Origin: Sutcliffiella sp. FSL R7-0096
GTDB taxonomy: Bacteria; Bacillota; Bacilli; Bacillales; Bacillaceae_I
DNA length: 64,000 nt
Assembly (NCBI RefSeq): GCF_038595065.1
Contig: NZ_CP152003.1
Span: forward strand, 786,001-850,000
Direction: 5' to 3'
In this document: positions 1 to 8,673 of the stretch, piece after piece
How the letters are laid out: the number at the start of each line of letters is the position of its first letter
Position numbering within the stretch: the first letter of the stretch is position 1
Made by a program: the position numbers and the translations under genes
Notes under the pieces: model-generated
The model's database searches: none
Seen by the model: only the letters and a program-made list of their open reading frames with translations
Told to the model about the DNA's origin: nothing

Positions 1-805
1 GTTTGTAAGTGGATTTCCAATTTTCGTAAGTTGTTTCCATTGGATCCGAATCGTTATCTACAAAGTCATATCCACCTTTGTAGGCATTTCTTAAGTCAGG
101 ATGATTATAATCTATTCCAGTATCGATTACGCCAATTTTTATCCCTTTTCCGGTCAAACCTTCTTCATGCAGTCGGTCAATTCCTAGGTGGGGGTTGCTG
201 TCTGCCATTTTAGTAGTAATTCCGAGATTAGCCACTTCACTTAAATCTGGTGGATTAATGCTGATTGTTTCATTTCCCCAAATAGTTTTTACGGCCCCGG
301 TTTGCATTACTGTTTTTATCTTGTTAGCAGGCAATGTAATCGCCATTCCGTTAAATATTTCTGAGTATTGATGTTTAATGGAATAAGAGTCACTTTTCCC
401 ACTGTCTTTGAAAATGCCACTTAACTCTTCTTTGAATTTCTTCTGTTCATGGTTAATATTGCTTTTGGCTTTTGATTCTGCTACTTCTTCCCCCTTCAAA
501 CTTGCTATTAGTTGTGCAACCTTAGCTGGCTTTTGATGAAATTCTAAGATAACAGAGATCTCTTCATCAGTGTCCAAGTTAACTGCAGGAGGCAATTGCA
601 GCCCAGTTTTATCGTTTAATTCTAAATACTTCATGGCTTTTCTTTGTGCGTCTGTAAGATTGTTTAGTATTTCCATGCTAGAAGAGCTTATTTTTCCTAG
701 TGATTCCCCAGATACCCTTTCAGGAGAATAAGATATAGTACTGAAAAGCATACTTAATGACAATCCGACTACAGTGACACTTTTAAATAACTTACTTTTG
801 TCCAA
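1..805 (-). CDS. Secreted S8 (subtilisin-like) peptidase, N-terminal part, cut by window edge
   Basis: I translated the reverse strand from a TTG at 805 (ribosome site GAAGGAG just upstream) and the frame stays open to the window edge. It begins with a basic, hydrophobic signal peptide. A propeptide of the same type as the neighbouring peptidases follows, then the start of the S8 catalytic domain with VIDTGIDYNHPDL, where the catalytic Asp is about residue 228. The His and Ser motifs lie beyond the edge. It is clearly paralogous to the peptidases at 1313 and 12688: all share the YKGGYDFVDND stretch. It is divergently transcribed from the 1313 gene. The role is extracellular proteolysis. The TTG start is inferred from the ribosome site and signal peptide. 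Confidence 0.85.
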   Translation of the reverse strand, partial: MDKSKLFKSVTVVGLSLSMLFSTISYSPERVSGESLGKISSSSMEILNNLTDAQRKAMKYLELNDKTGLQLPPAVNLDTDEEISVILEFHQKPAKVAQLIASLKGEEVAESKAKSNINHEQKKFKEELSGIFKDSGKSDSYSIKHQYSEIFNGMAITLPANKIKTVMQTGAVKTIWGNETISINPPDLSEVANLGITTKMADSNPHLGIDRLHEEGLTGKGIKIGVIDTGIDYNHPDLRNAYKGGYDFVDNDSDPMETTYENWKSTYK

Positions 806-1312
806 GTGATACACTCCTTCTTCAATATTATTAAGAAATCATAATCTTCTTAATAAATTTAATAATCTCACATGTGAATTGAAGAATGTATGGGGGTAAC
901 ATAGGAGAGTACGGGCAGCAACAACGAAGCTTATGTCCTAGTTAAATCGTAATGTTTATAGAGATTTTCAGGATTTTTTAAGCTGGCGTTTTAACGATAT
1001 AGTTCATTAGAACTGTTTGTTTTTCCCAAGTTGTATAATTTAAAATAGGCGACTCCATTCAACTATGCATTAGTAGTTTTGCTGATAGTAATATCCCCCA
1101 AATTTCATAAGTATTTAGAACTGGTTCTTTGGATGCGGTTCGTATCAAATAGAATAGAAAATCTATGAAAAGTGTGATGATTCAGTGTTTAGTATTTAGT
1201 TATTAAAATACTTTTAAGTTTTCCCTTTCATAATTTGACAAAATTACCCCCAATGACATGAAAGCGATTCGACACTAAAATTATTAGTAGAATGACACAG
1301 GGGGTAAAAAGG
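806..1312. promoter_or_regulatory. Divergent intergenic region between two S8 peptidase genes
   Basis: About 500 AT-rich bases with no credible gene. Two copies of TTACCCCCA are visible, one on each strand facing its own gene: complement of 891-899 and direct 1244-1252. The left one sits inside TATG-N7-CATA (889-903), an imperfect palindrome loosely like a PlcR box. A TTGACA lies at 1235-1240. Binding by the nearby RNPP-type regulators is inference only. Confidence 0.35.
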
Positions 1313-4300
1313 ATGAAAAGTAGTAAGTTGCCGAAGATCGTGCTATGTGTTGGAATACTTTTAGGTTCTGCTTTGCCAATCAGTTCAGAACCAGTTGTCC
1401 GTGCAGAATCAACGCAGAATGCCATGAGTATTCTTGCGAGTCTATCAAAAGAACAACGTGAGGCACTCGATAAATTAGAGACAAATCGTTCGATTAAAGG
1501 CCTTCAATTATCTAGGGCAATTGATTTAAAGAGTGAGGAGAATGTGACAGTCATTGTTGAATTCGAGCAATTACCTGCGAAGGCAGAGACAGTCTACAAG
1601 TCACTGCAAGGGGAAGAGGTCCCTCTTGAAAAGGCGAAAAAAATGGTGGAAGACTCACATGAAAAATTTAGAAAAGAATTAGATGATAAGCTTGTGCCAA
1701 AGGCGAAATCCGGGAAAGCGAACTACGAAGTAAAGCACACCTATAAAAATGCTTTTAATGGAATTACCCTGTCCTTACCGGCCAACAAGGTTGAAAATCT
1801 ATTAGACTCTGAGGTGGTTAAAGCAGTGTACAGCGAATTGGAAGTACAGCTTACTCCTCCACCTAAATTAACGGAGGAAGAAGAGGCAACAACCAAAGTG
1901 GACAGTATCCTTTTTATGAATATCGATCAGTTACATAAAGAAGGGTTCACAGGTAAAGGGGTAAAGGTTGGCGTTATAGACACAGGGGTTGATTATAATC
2001 ATCCAGATATCAAAGATGCTTACAAAGGTGGATATGACTTTGTAGACAATGATGATGATCCGATGGAAGCCACATATGAGGATTGGAAAGCAGCTCCTGG
2101 GTATCCTGAAGTGAACCAAGGTAACACATACTATACAAATCATGGAACACATGTATCAGGGACAATTATTGGTCAAGCTGAAAATGATTCGGACTATAAG
2201 GTCATTGGTGTTGCTCCTGAAGCCGATTTGTATGCTTATCGTGTATTGGGGCCTTATGGAAGCGGATCGAATAGCTCGATTATTGCCGGCATAGATCGTG
2301 CAGTTGCAGACGGTATGGATGTCATTAATCTATCGCTTGGAGCACAAACGAACAATCCTTTAGATGCTGCTAGCTTAACGGTCAATAACGCCGTCTTAAG
2401 CGGTGTGACGGCAGTCGTAGCTGCTGGAAACTCAGGAGATTTAGGTAACAGTACATTAGGTTCGCCTGGGGCTGCTGCACTTGCTTTGACGGTAGGAGCC
2501 AGTTCAGCCTCCTCTTTTGTCACGACATATAATGGTATGTTTTCTTCAAATGGCAAGGAGTCGGACGGTACCTTGCAGTTAATGACCAACAAATGGACGG
2601 ATGATTTCAGGAAGCTCAAGGGACAAAATTACGAGATGGTCGAAGTTGGAGAAGGCGGACCTGCTGATTACAACGGAAAAGATGTAAATGGAAAGGTTGC
2701 ATTCGTTGCCAGAGGGACCTATGCCCTTATTGATAAAATGAACTATGCTAAACAAAATGGCGCAGCGGGTATTGTAATTTATAACAATATACCAGACGAA
2801 GGCCATATTCCACACTATCTAGGAGAAAACAACGGAAATATCCCTACTTTTTCTCTATCAAATCAAGATGGTTTAGCAGTAAAAGAATTATTCAAAGAGG
2901 GTACACCAACTATCACACTTGGAGAAATGGGTGAAGCGGAAATTAGCGGAGACGAGCTTGCTTCTTTCAGCTCAAAGGGTCCATCAGGCACATTATATGA
3001 TATCAAGCCAGATGTAACGGCACCGGGTGTGAATATTTTATCCACCGTCCCAGCATATATGCATAATAAAGAAGATCCTACTGATTATTCCTTTGCATAC
3101 CAACGCTTATCAGGAACATCCATGGCAGCTCCTCAAGTTGCCGGAATTGCCGCGTTACTATTACAAGCACATCCGGATTACACTCCGAGTGATATTAAAT
3201 CTGTCATCATGAATACAGCAGACCCATTAAAAAATCAATATAGTGTATTTGAAGTAGGAGCGGGGCGAGTCGATCCAATGCAGGCACTTCACTCAGATAC
3301 GTTAATTTCTGTGCTGGATGAAACGCCATTTATTGAAAACGGAGAAGAAATACTCATCCCAGAACAAACGGGTGGCTTAAGTTACGGTTTCATTCCAATG
3401 GGGGATGAACATATCACCAAAACAACGAATCTATCGATCACAAATAATAGTAAGAAAAACAAAAAATATGATATCACCGTTGAGTATAATGTTGGAGCAA
3501 AAGCATCAGGGTCGCTGGACGCAGAGAAAAACGGTGTAAGACTGAATATTCCTAGTACGATTCAAGCGAAAAAAAATAAAGAGGGACGCTTTAATGTTTT
3601 TCTTACAATTCCTAAATCCGCTCAAAAAGGAACCTATGAAGGGTATATTGTCATTAAAAACCAAAAGGATACAGAAGAAATCTACCGTATTCCATTTGGA
3701 GCAAAGGTAGTGGAAGAAGGGATCGGATACTTCGAAGTATATACACCGAGTATTTCTACTGACCGGGTGAAAAATCCTTACAGTAGGAAGGCTACAGATC
3801 TTGACTTTAGATTAAATTCCCCAATGGAAACATTGGATTGGATATTGGTGGATCCGGCTACGAAAGCAGAGTTGGGGTGGATTACAGGAGTAAACGCAAC
3901 GGGAGCAGCAATTGATTATGACTATTTTATTGATGATGGATTTGCGGGTTATTATTTTCCGTTTACGGGTCACGAGAAGAAGCCAATTAGTTACACAAGA
4001 ATTAGAGCAGAAGATGGCATATATGAAGTCAAGATGATTGGAACGACAAAGGATGGCAGGCAATTTGCCAGAACGTCGACCATAAGCCTTGATAATAGTG
4101 AACCAAAAGTGACCTTTGATGAGACAAATGCCATGCCTAAAGGGGACATTCCGATAGTTGTCCTGCCAGAAGGACAAGACACCGTAACGCTTTCAGGTAC
4201 TGTGATAGATCAAGAACTACATGAAGCACAACAAGCAGGCATTTCATTGAGTCAAGCAAATAACAATCTTTGGTATGGTCCAAGCGGTCCAAATTATCGA

Positions 4301-5413
4301 CTTGAGGTAGATGAAAATGGTAAGTTCAAAACAGAGTTAAATGTTGCAACAAGCTCCATAAGAGAAATGCAATATCTTGGTGCCGATTATGCGGGAAATA
4401 CCGCTATTCCTAAAGTCGTTTATTATGTAAAAGAAGGATCACAGTTTATATATGCAAAGCCAGACAAAGAGTCTTATCAAATGGGTGATAAAATAAAGTA
4501 CACGTTCTATGCACATAATCTAGTAAATGCTAAGGACTTCTCTATGACTCTAAATTATCAAGATAAGTTCTTTGACGAAGCTATTGATTTCCAATTAGGG
4601 GAGCAGCTGCCGGAAGGTTCGGAATTAATTGAAACAACTACTAAACCTGGTACAACCAGGACGATTATTGAAATAACCATTCCTGATGAAGGTGTTTCGG
4701 GGGATGTAGCATTATTTGATATGATTGCGGATACAAATGCAGATGAATTCAGACATGTTTATTCACCACTTTTCAGTACTACCACTATGCAGATAAATAA
4801 AGGACCACGAATACCTACAAAAATCGGACTTCACCCAATTTATCCAGCAATTTCCCAAGTTGATGCAGGGTATTTAAGTGCTGAAGGGTTGTTAACGGAT
4901 AAAGGTGGGATCGATTATAGCAGGGATTATTCGATGGTGGGAGCAGCTATTCAATTAAAAGGCATGGAAGGAACCTCGTATCCTGCGAGATTAGAAGCGA
5001 ATGGTCGAATTTATGTCGATAAACTCCCAGTAACAGTAAAGAACTATACCATGGTTATCGATGTACCAGGACATTATACGACGTACACGCCATTAGAAGT
5101 CGGTTACCAAGCAAATGGGATTGATATTGGAGAATGGATTTCCTATAGAACTGCAGTATCCAAGCCAGGAGATATAAATAAAGACGATGTTGTAGATATT
5201 TATGATGCATTATTACTTCAAGAGTATTGGGGGACAGATAATAGAAATACGGATATAAATTTCGATGGCACGACAGATGAGTTGGATTTTCAGCTTCTTG
5301 AAAAGTACTATCTATCAGAAAACGACTTTGTCCTTGATACTCCAGACCCTCAATCTGAAGCGAGTGGAAAGAATATTGAAAAGATTAAACTAGAGCTAGG
5401 AATGACTCCTTAA
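1313..5413 (+). CDS. Secreted multidomain S8 peptidase with cohesin-like and dockerin C-terminal domains
   Basis: A 1366-aa extracellular serine endopeptidase. The start at 1313 is chosen over 1292 because GGGGGT lies just upstream and the signal peptide then begins MKSSK. Order: signal peptide (about 1-33); I9-like propeptide; S8 domain with Asp223 (VIDTGVDYNHPD), His277 (NHGTHVSG) and Ser603 (SGTSMAAP); and a PA-type insert around 455-500 (NGKVAFVARG). Long beta-rich repeats follow, then a region near 1040-1140 resembling cohesin/Big folds (YQMGDKIKYTFYAHN). A dockerin-like pair of calcium-binding repeats is at about 1286-1343 (GDINKDDVVDIYDA, then DINFDGTTDELDF). It lacks an LPXTG motif, so surface retention, if any, would need another mechanism. 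It is close in design to the 12688 gene and divergent from the partial peptidase on the left. Confidence 0.9.
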   Translation: MKSSKLPKIVLCVGILLGSALPISSEPVVRAESTQNAMSILASLSKEQREALDKLETNRSIKGLQLSRAIDLKSEENVTVIVEFEQLPAKAETVYKSLQGEEVPLEKAKKMVEDSHEKFRKELDDKLVPKAKSGKANYEVKHTYKNAFNGITLSLPANKVENLLDSEVVKAVYSELEVQLTPPPKLTEEEEATTKVDSILFMNIDQLHKEGFTGKGVKVGVIDTGVDYNHPDIKDAYKGGYDFVDNDDDPMEATYEDWKAAPGYPEVNQGNTYYTNHGTHVSGTIIGQAENDSDYKVIGVAPEADLYAYRVLGPYGSGSNSSIIAGIDRAVADGMDVINLSLGAQTNNPLDAASLTVNNAVLSGVTAVVAAGNSGDLGNSTLGSPGAAALALTVGASSASSFVTTYNGMFSSNGKESDGTLQLMTNKWTDDFRKLKGQNYEMVEVGEGGPADYNGKDVNGKVAFVARGTYALIDKMNYAKQNGAAGIVIYNNIPDEGHIPHYLGENNGNIPTFSLSNQDGLAVKELFKEGTPTITLGEMGEAEISGDELASFSSKGPSGTLYDIKPDVTAPGVNILSTVPAYMHNKEDPTDYSFAYQRLSGTSMAAPQVAGIAALLLQAHPDYTPSDIKSVIMNTADPLKNQYSVFEVGAGRVDPMQALHSDTLISVLDETPFIENGEEILIPEQTGGLSYGFIPMGDEHITKTTNLSITNNSKKNKKYDITVEYNVGAKASGSLDAEKNGVRLNIPSTIQAKKNKEGRFNVFLTIPKSAQKGTYEGYIVIKNQKDTEEIYRIPFGAKVVEEGIGYFEVYTPSISTDRVKNPYSRKATDLDFRLNSPMETLDWILVDPATKAELGWITGVNATGAAIDYDYFIDDGFAGYYFPFTGHEKKPISYTRIRAEDGIYEVKMIGTTKDGRQFARTSTISLDNSEPKVTFDETNAMPKGDIPIVVLPEGQDTVTLSGTVIDQELHEAQQAGISLSQANNNLWYGPSGPNYRLEVDENGKFKTELNVATSSIREMQYLGADYAGNTAIPKVVYYVKEGSQFIYAKPDKESYQMGDKIKYTFYAHNLVNAKDFSMTLNYQDKFFDEAIDFQLGEQLPEGSELIETTTKPGTTRTIIEITIPDEGVSGDVALFDMIADTNADEFRHVYSPLFSTTTMQINKGPRIPTKIGLHPIYPAISQVDAGYLSAEGLLTDKGGIDYSRDYSMVGAAIQLKGMEGTSYPARLEANGRIYVDKLPVTVKNYTMVIDVPGHYTTYTPLEVGYQANGIDIGEWISYRTAVSKPGDINKDDVVDIYDALLLQEYWGTDNRNTDINFDGTTDELDFQLLEKYYLSENDFVLDTPDPQSEASGKNIEKIKLELGMTP

Positions 5414-5450
5414 CATAACGTAAAAGGCTCTGACAGACACTTACAACGAT

Positions 5451-5492
5451 GAACAAGGGTAGTCCTAATCTTTAGGCTGCCCTTGTTCTATT
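5451..5492 (+). terminator. Stem-loop after the S8 peptidase gene
   Basis: Perfect 9-bp arms GAACAAGGG and CCCTTGTTC enclose a 20-base loop, 38 bases after the stop codon. Only a weak T-rich tail follows, so it may be a weak or processing hairpin. Confidence 0.55.
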
Positions 5493-5638
5493 GCATCATT
5501 TAAAAATGGATTAAATTTTAGATTATAAATTATCTCAAAAAACTAATAATACTACTGCATCTGAATGCAAATAAAAGGTATGATAAGAAAAAGCACCATA
5601 CAGTGTATAGTATATAGAATAGTTGGGAGTGTGTTGCA

Positions 5639-6874
5639 TTGAGTTTGGGAATCCTAATCAAATTCCATAGGGAAAAAAATGGCCTGACACAAGAAGAATT
5701 GGGAAAAGGGGTCTGTTCTGTAACTCATGTAAGTAAAATTGAGCGGGGAACGACTCAGTTTTCATCAGAGATCACCAATTTATTAAGTGAGAAGCTAGGA
5801 ATTAATATGGAAGAAGAATTACAATCGCTTCAGAAATTTGAAAAACTTCTGCATCAATGGCACGATTGTATGGTTTTGCAACAGAACAATGAAATTGAAC
5901 GACTCAAAAATCAGATTGAAAAGAATTCTCTGTTTTTAATCCAATCGGTGAAAAATAAATATTTTCTTCTGCAAGCTAGGTATTTTCTATTGCAAGGGGA
6001 AATAACGAGTGCCAAAGCACTTATTAATAAAATTTATAACGTCCGAAAAGATTTAAATATGTACGAAACTCACTTACTCCACCATCTATTAGGAATATTA
6101 GAACTTCAAAAAGGTAACTTCAAAAAAGCACTTGAATATCTTCTTAAAATAAATGAAAAAGAATATCAGAACCAGGAATTCTATTATCAGATTGCAATTG
6201 CCTATCACAATCTTCAATTTAAAGTAAAAGCTTACTATTATAGTGAACTTTCACTTGAATATTTTCAAAAGACAAATAATTTCAAAAAAATTGTTGATGC
6301 AGAAACTATCAAATTAATCAATGAAGGAAGAAACGAGCTTTGGGATATTGATAATCTTGTCAATCGATATAACCAATTGATTGCGCAATGCGAAATAATA
6401 AATGATACTTCAAAAAAAGCCAACTTGCTAAGTAATTTAGCTTATGAATATTCTTATACTGGGGATAATGAAAACGCAAGAATATACTATAAAAAGACAT
6501 TGGACCTGCTTAAAGGTAATAAAAAATCTTCTATTTTCTTGAATAACCTTATAGGATATATTTACTGTTGCTTACAGATAAAAGAAAATAAAGTAGATAG
6601 TATGCTGACGCAATTGATTCAAACGGGTATGGAAATATCAAAGGAAATCAAAGATCATAGTAGCTTAGCATTCTTTCAAATGCTTCGTTTGCTGCACGAT
6701 GATGAAAAAGAGCTTTATTATCAATTTATTGAGGTGAAAATCATCCCTATGCTTAACAAAAACGGGAATTATCATCAGTTGCATACTTATGAAAAAACGA
6801 TGTTTCAATACTACCTAGACCAAGGCAAGCATGAGGAGGCTAACAGATATGCTAGCAGACTCCTTAACAATTAG
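5639..6874 (+). CDS. HTH + TPR transcriptional regulator, RNPP (NprR/PlcR-like) type
   Basis: 411 aa from a TTG start with GGGAGTG seven bases upstream. Residues about 1-60 form an XRE-type helix-turn-helix (LTQEELGKGVCSVTHVSKIE), the layout seen in NprR and PlcR. The remainder is a chain of about 34-residue helical repeats of TPR type. In that family the repeats bind a short exported peptide that controls DNA binding. The gene lies downstream of one S8 peptidase and upstream of the sipW/camelysin/S8 group. It is paralogous to the regulator at 17142-18371 (409 aa). I could not find a convincing peptide gene directly downstream, where papR or nprX normally sits. The family call is good; the peptide dependence and the targets are inferred. 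Confidence 0.75.
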   Translation: MSLGILIKFHREKNGLTQEELGKGVCSVTHVSKIERGTTQFSSEITNLLSEKLGINMEEELQSLQKFEKLLHQWHDCMVLQQNNEIERLKNQIEKNSLFLIQSVKNKYFLLQARYFLLQGEITSAKALINKIYNVRKDLNMYETHLLHHLLGILELQKGNFKKALEYLLKINEKEYQNQEFYYQIAIAYHNLQFKVKAYYYSELSLEYFQKTNNFKKIVDAETIKLINEGRNELWDIDNLVNRYNQLIAQCEIINDTSKKANLLSNLAYEYSYTGDNENARIYYKKTLDLLKGNKKSSIFLNNLIGYIYCCLQIKENKVDSMLTQLIQTGMEISKEIKDHSSLAFFQMLRLLHDDEKELYYQFIEVKIIPMLNKNGNYHQLHTYEKTMFQYYLDQGKHEEANRYASRLLNN

Positions 6875-6953
6875 TAGGATGAGAGAGTTTACTGCTGGTC
6901 TTCCCTGTGAGACCCATACGATTAAAGGATTTCTAAACTTATAATACATTTTT

Positions 6954-6984
6954 GCTGTTCCAATACTATTGGACAGCTTTTTTT
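6954..6984 (+). terminator. Rho-independent terminator after RNPP-type regulator
   Basis: GCTGTTCCAATA pairs with TATTGGACAGC (one bulged base), followed by seven T residues. The rest of 6985-7266 has no gene I can support. It carries TTACCCCC at 7047-7054 and presumably the promoter of the sipW gene. Confidence 0.8.
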
Positions 6985-7266
6985 GTTTTGATTTTATAAA
7001 GTGTGAAAGTTGGGGGAATGCACTAGGGTTATTGTACTGGTTGTTTTTACCCCCTTCTTCTTTTTCTATTAATATATTCCTATTCTATCGAACTTTGAGA
7101 GGTTTTTTTGATGAAAAGTCATCGTATTTGCAGAGCAGATTACTATTAAATCCCCCAATACCCTTCCCCTCATAACTGTGCAATAATTTTATTAGAAGTA
7201 AAAATCAGAATATTATCCTTCAACTATAAACCTTATTGGGATAACAACTAGAAACGAGGGTGAGAA

Positions 7267-7806
7267 ATGGAAAAGGCTGCAGCATTTTTTAAAAAAGGTT
7301 TAACGGTCACAATCATCTTATTTATTATGGTCATCCTATTTTCCATTTTCGCTAGCCTTAACACTAACAAACCACTAAGCGTTTTGGGATTAAAGCCTCT
7401 CACCGTTTTATCGAATAGTATGGCACCAGTTTTTGAGGCTGGGGATGTCATTATTACTCGAGAGGTTGATCCAGGTGATCTTAGCAAGGGTGACATTATT
7501 TCTTTTTACAACGAAGAGCAACTATTGATCACTCATAGAATCACGTCCATTGTTGAGGCAGATGGGGGGAGGCATTTTTATACAAAAGGTGATAACAATA
7601 ATTCAGTAGATGAGCATGTCACTAAAGCTAATGAGATTGTAGGAAAAAAAGTATTTCTGGTTCCGTTCTTAGGCTTCTTCTCTCAATTTACAAAAGGCCC
7701 ACTAGGTTTCTTACTGTTCATAGCTCTACCTTTAACAGGCTATGTATGTATAGTGGTATTTGAAAAAATGAAACCAAAAAGTAAGAAAGAAATTAAACAA
7801 TCATAA
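7267..7806 (+). CDS. sipW: SipW-type (ER-like) signal peptidase I
   Basis: 179-aa membrane protease that removes signal peptides from selected exported proteins; in Bacillus subtilis SipW processes TasA and TapA. The N-terminal membrane segment is at about 14-33. The catalytic Ser is in VLSNSMAP (Ser51). A His replaces the usual Lys in LLITHRIT (His90), which defines the ER/archaeal-type family. YTKGDNN is the conserved GDN box. A second membrane segment lies near the C-terminus (about 142-165). The start has GAGGGTGAG upstream. The camelysin-family gene begins 18 bases after the stop, so the peptidase and its probable substrate form one unit. No tapA-like gene is present. Confidence 0.88.
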   Translation: MEKAAAFFKKGLTVTIILFIMVILFSIFASLNTNKPLSVLGLKPLTVLSNSMAPVFEAGDVIITREVDPGDLSKGDIISFYNEEQLLITHRITSIVEADGGRHFYTKGDNNNSVDEHVTKANEIVGKKVFLVPFLGFFSQFTKGPLGFLLFIALPLTGYVCIVVFEKMKPKSKKEIKQS

Positions 7807-7824
7807 TGGATATGGGGGATACAC

Positions 7825-8535
7825 ATGTTTAAATTAAAAAATGCTTTCTTAGGTAGTGCGTTGGTAGGAACGATTGTAGTCTCGGCGAGTTTCGGTACAT
7901 ATTCTTGGTTTACTTCTGAAACAAATGCTAATGGACAGATTACAAACGGTATTTTAGAAATTAATAACGGACAAGACATGGAGACAATGATAGTTGATCA
8001 TAGTGGCTTTGCACCATCTCAATTAGTTTACGGTGAATGGTTAACAATCGAAAACACTGGGGATATGGATGTTTATCTAAAAGCAACATATAACCAGTCT
8101 GTAGATGCTGATGTTTCTCTTGATGCTTATAAAATAGGATATATTGCCTACAAGTTCTCTGAAGGAGAAGAGATGACGGATGACATCCTGGAAGAATCAA
8201 GAATCTACTTGGATCAGCTATTCAATGGGCCAACAAATGAAGCCAAGACTTTATCTAAAGAGATTACTCCTGGAGTTGAAATGGTAGTTGGATTTGTAGA
8301 AGAAGATATCCAACCAGGGGCAAAAAGCAGTAATGGAAAAGCGAAGATGGTATTAGGTGAGGGGTCTAAAGAAGGAGAGAAGCATGAGTTCTGGCAATTG
8401 AACGATAATCAATATATCGACCTTTCCTTTGCTATTAAATTGGATCATAAAGCAGGAAATGAATACCAAGGCGTCACATACTCTTCAAACTTAAATATAC
8501 AAGCAAAACAAATGGTTGATGGGGCTAAATATTAA
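7825..8535 (+). CDS. TasA/camelysin (M73) family surface protein
   Basis: 236 aa. The N-terminus LKNAFLGSALVGTIVVSASFGTY has the form of a SipW-cleaved signal peptide, followed by the TasA/CalY-type start of the mature chain (SWFTSETNANGQITNG). The body is a beta-rich domain with the 'ENTGDMDVYLKATY' type stretch common in this family. Family members form extracellular fibres in biofilms (TasA) or act as cell-surface metalloproteins (camelysin). It follows the sipW-type gene in the same operon and precedes an S8 peptidase. I cannot tell fibre-forming from protease function from sequence alone. Confidence 0.82.
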   Translation: MFKLKNAFLGSALVGTIVVSASFGTYSWFTSETNANGQITNGILEINNGQDMETMIVDHSGFAPSQLVYGEWLTIENTGDMDVYLKATYNQSVDADVSLDAYKIGYIAYKFSEGEEMTDDILEESRIYLDQLFNGPTNEAKTLSKEITPGVEMVVGFVEEDIQPGAKSSNGKAKMVLGEGSKEGEKHEFWQLNDNQYIDLSFAIKLDHKAGNEYQGVTYSSNLNIQAKQMVDGAKY

Positions 8536-8673
8536 TAGATAAAGGATTTAATATGTGCAGTAAAGACAATCAATAGGAGATATCCCTGTTAGGTTGTATT
8601 TTCTAAAAGGTTGCATTTGTATTGAACTTCTATGAATCTACTTAATTAAATCTATTAATAAAAGGGTGAGAGG

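Noticed and set aside
6879-6944. A 21-codon frame starting MREFTAGLPC just after the RNPP-type regulator, the place of a papR/nprX peptide gene
   Set aside because: It has no hydrophobic secretion signal and no ribosome site of its own; chance length is likely.
6969-7175. 68-aa frame between the regulator and sipW
   Set aside because: It starts inside the terminator's T run with no ribosome site and has low-complexity Phe/Ser content.
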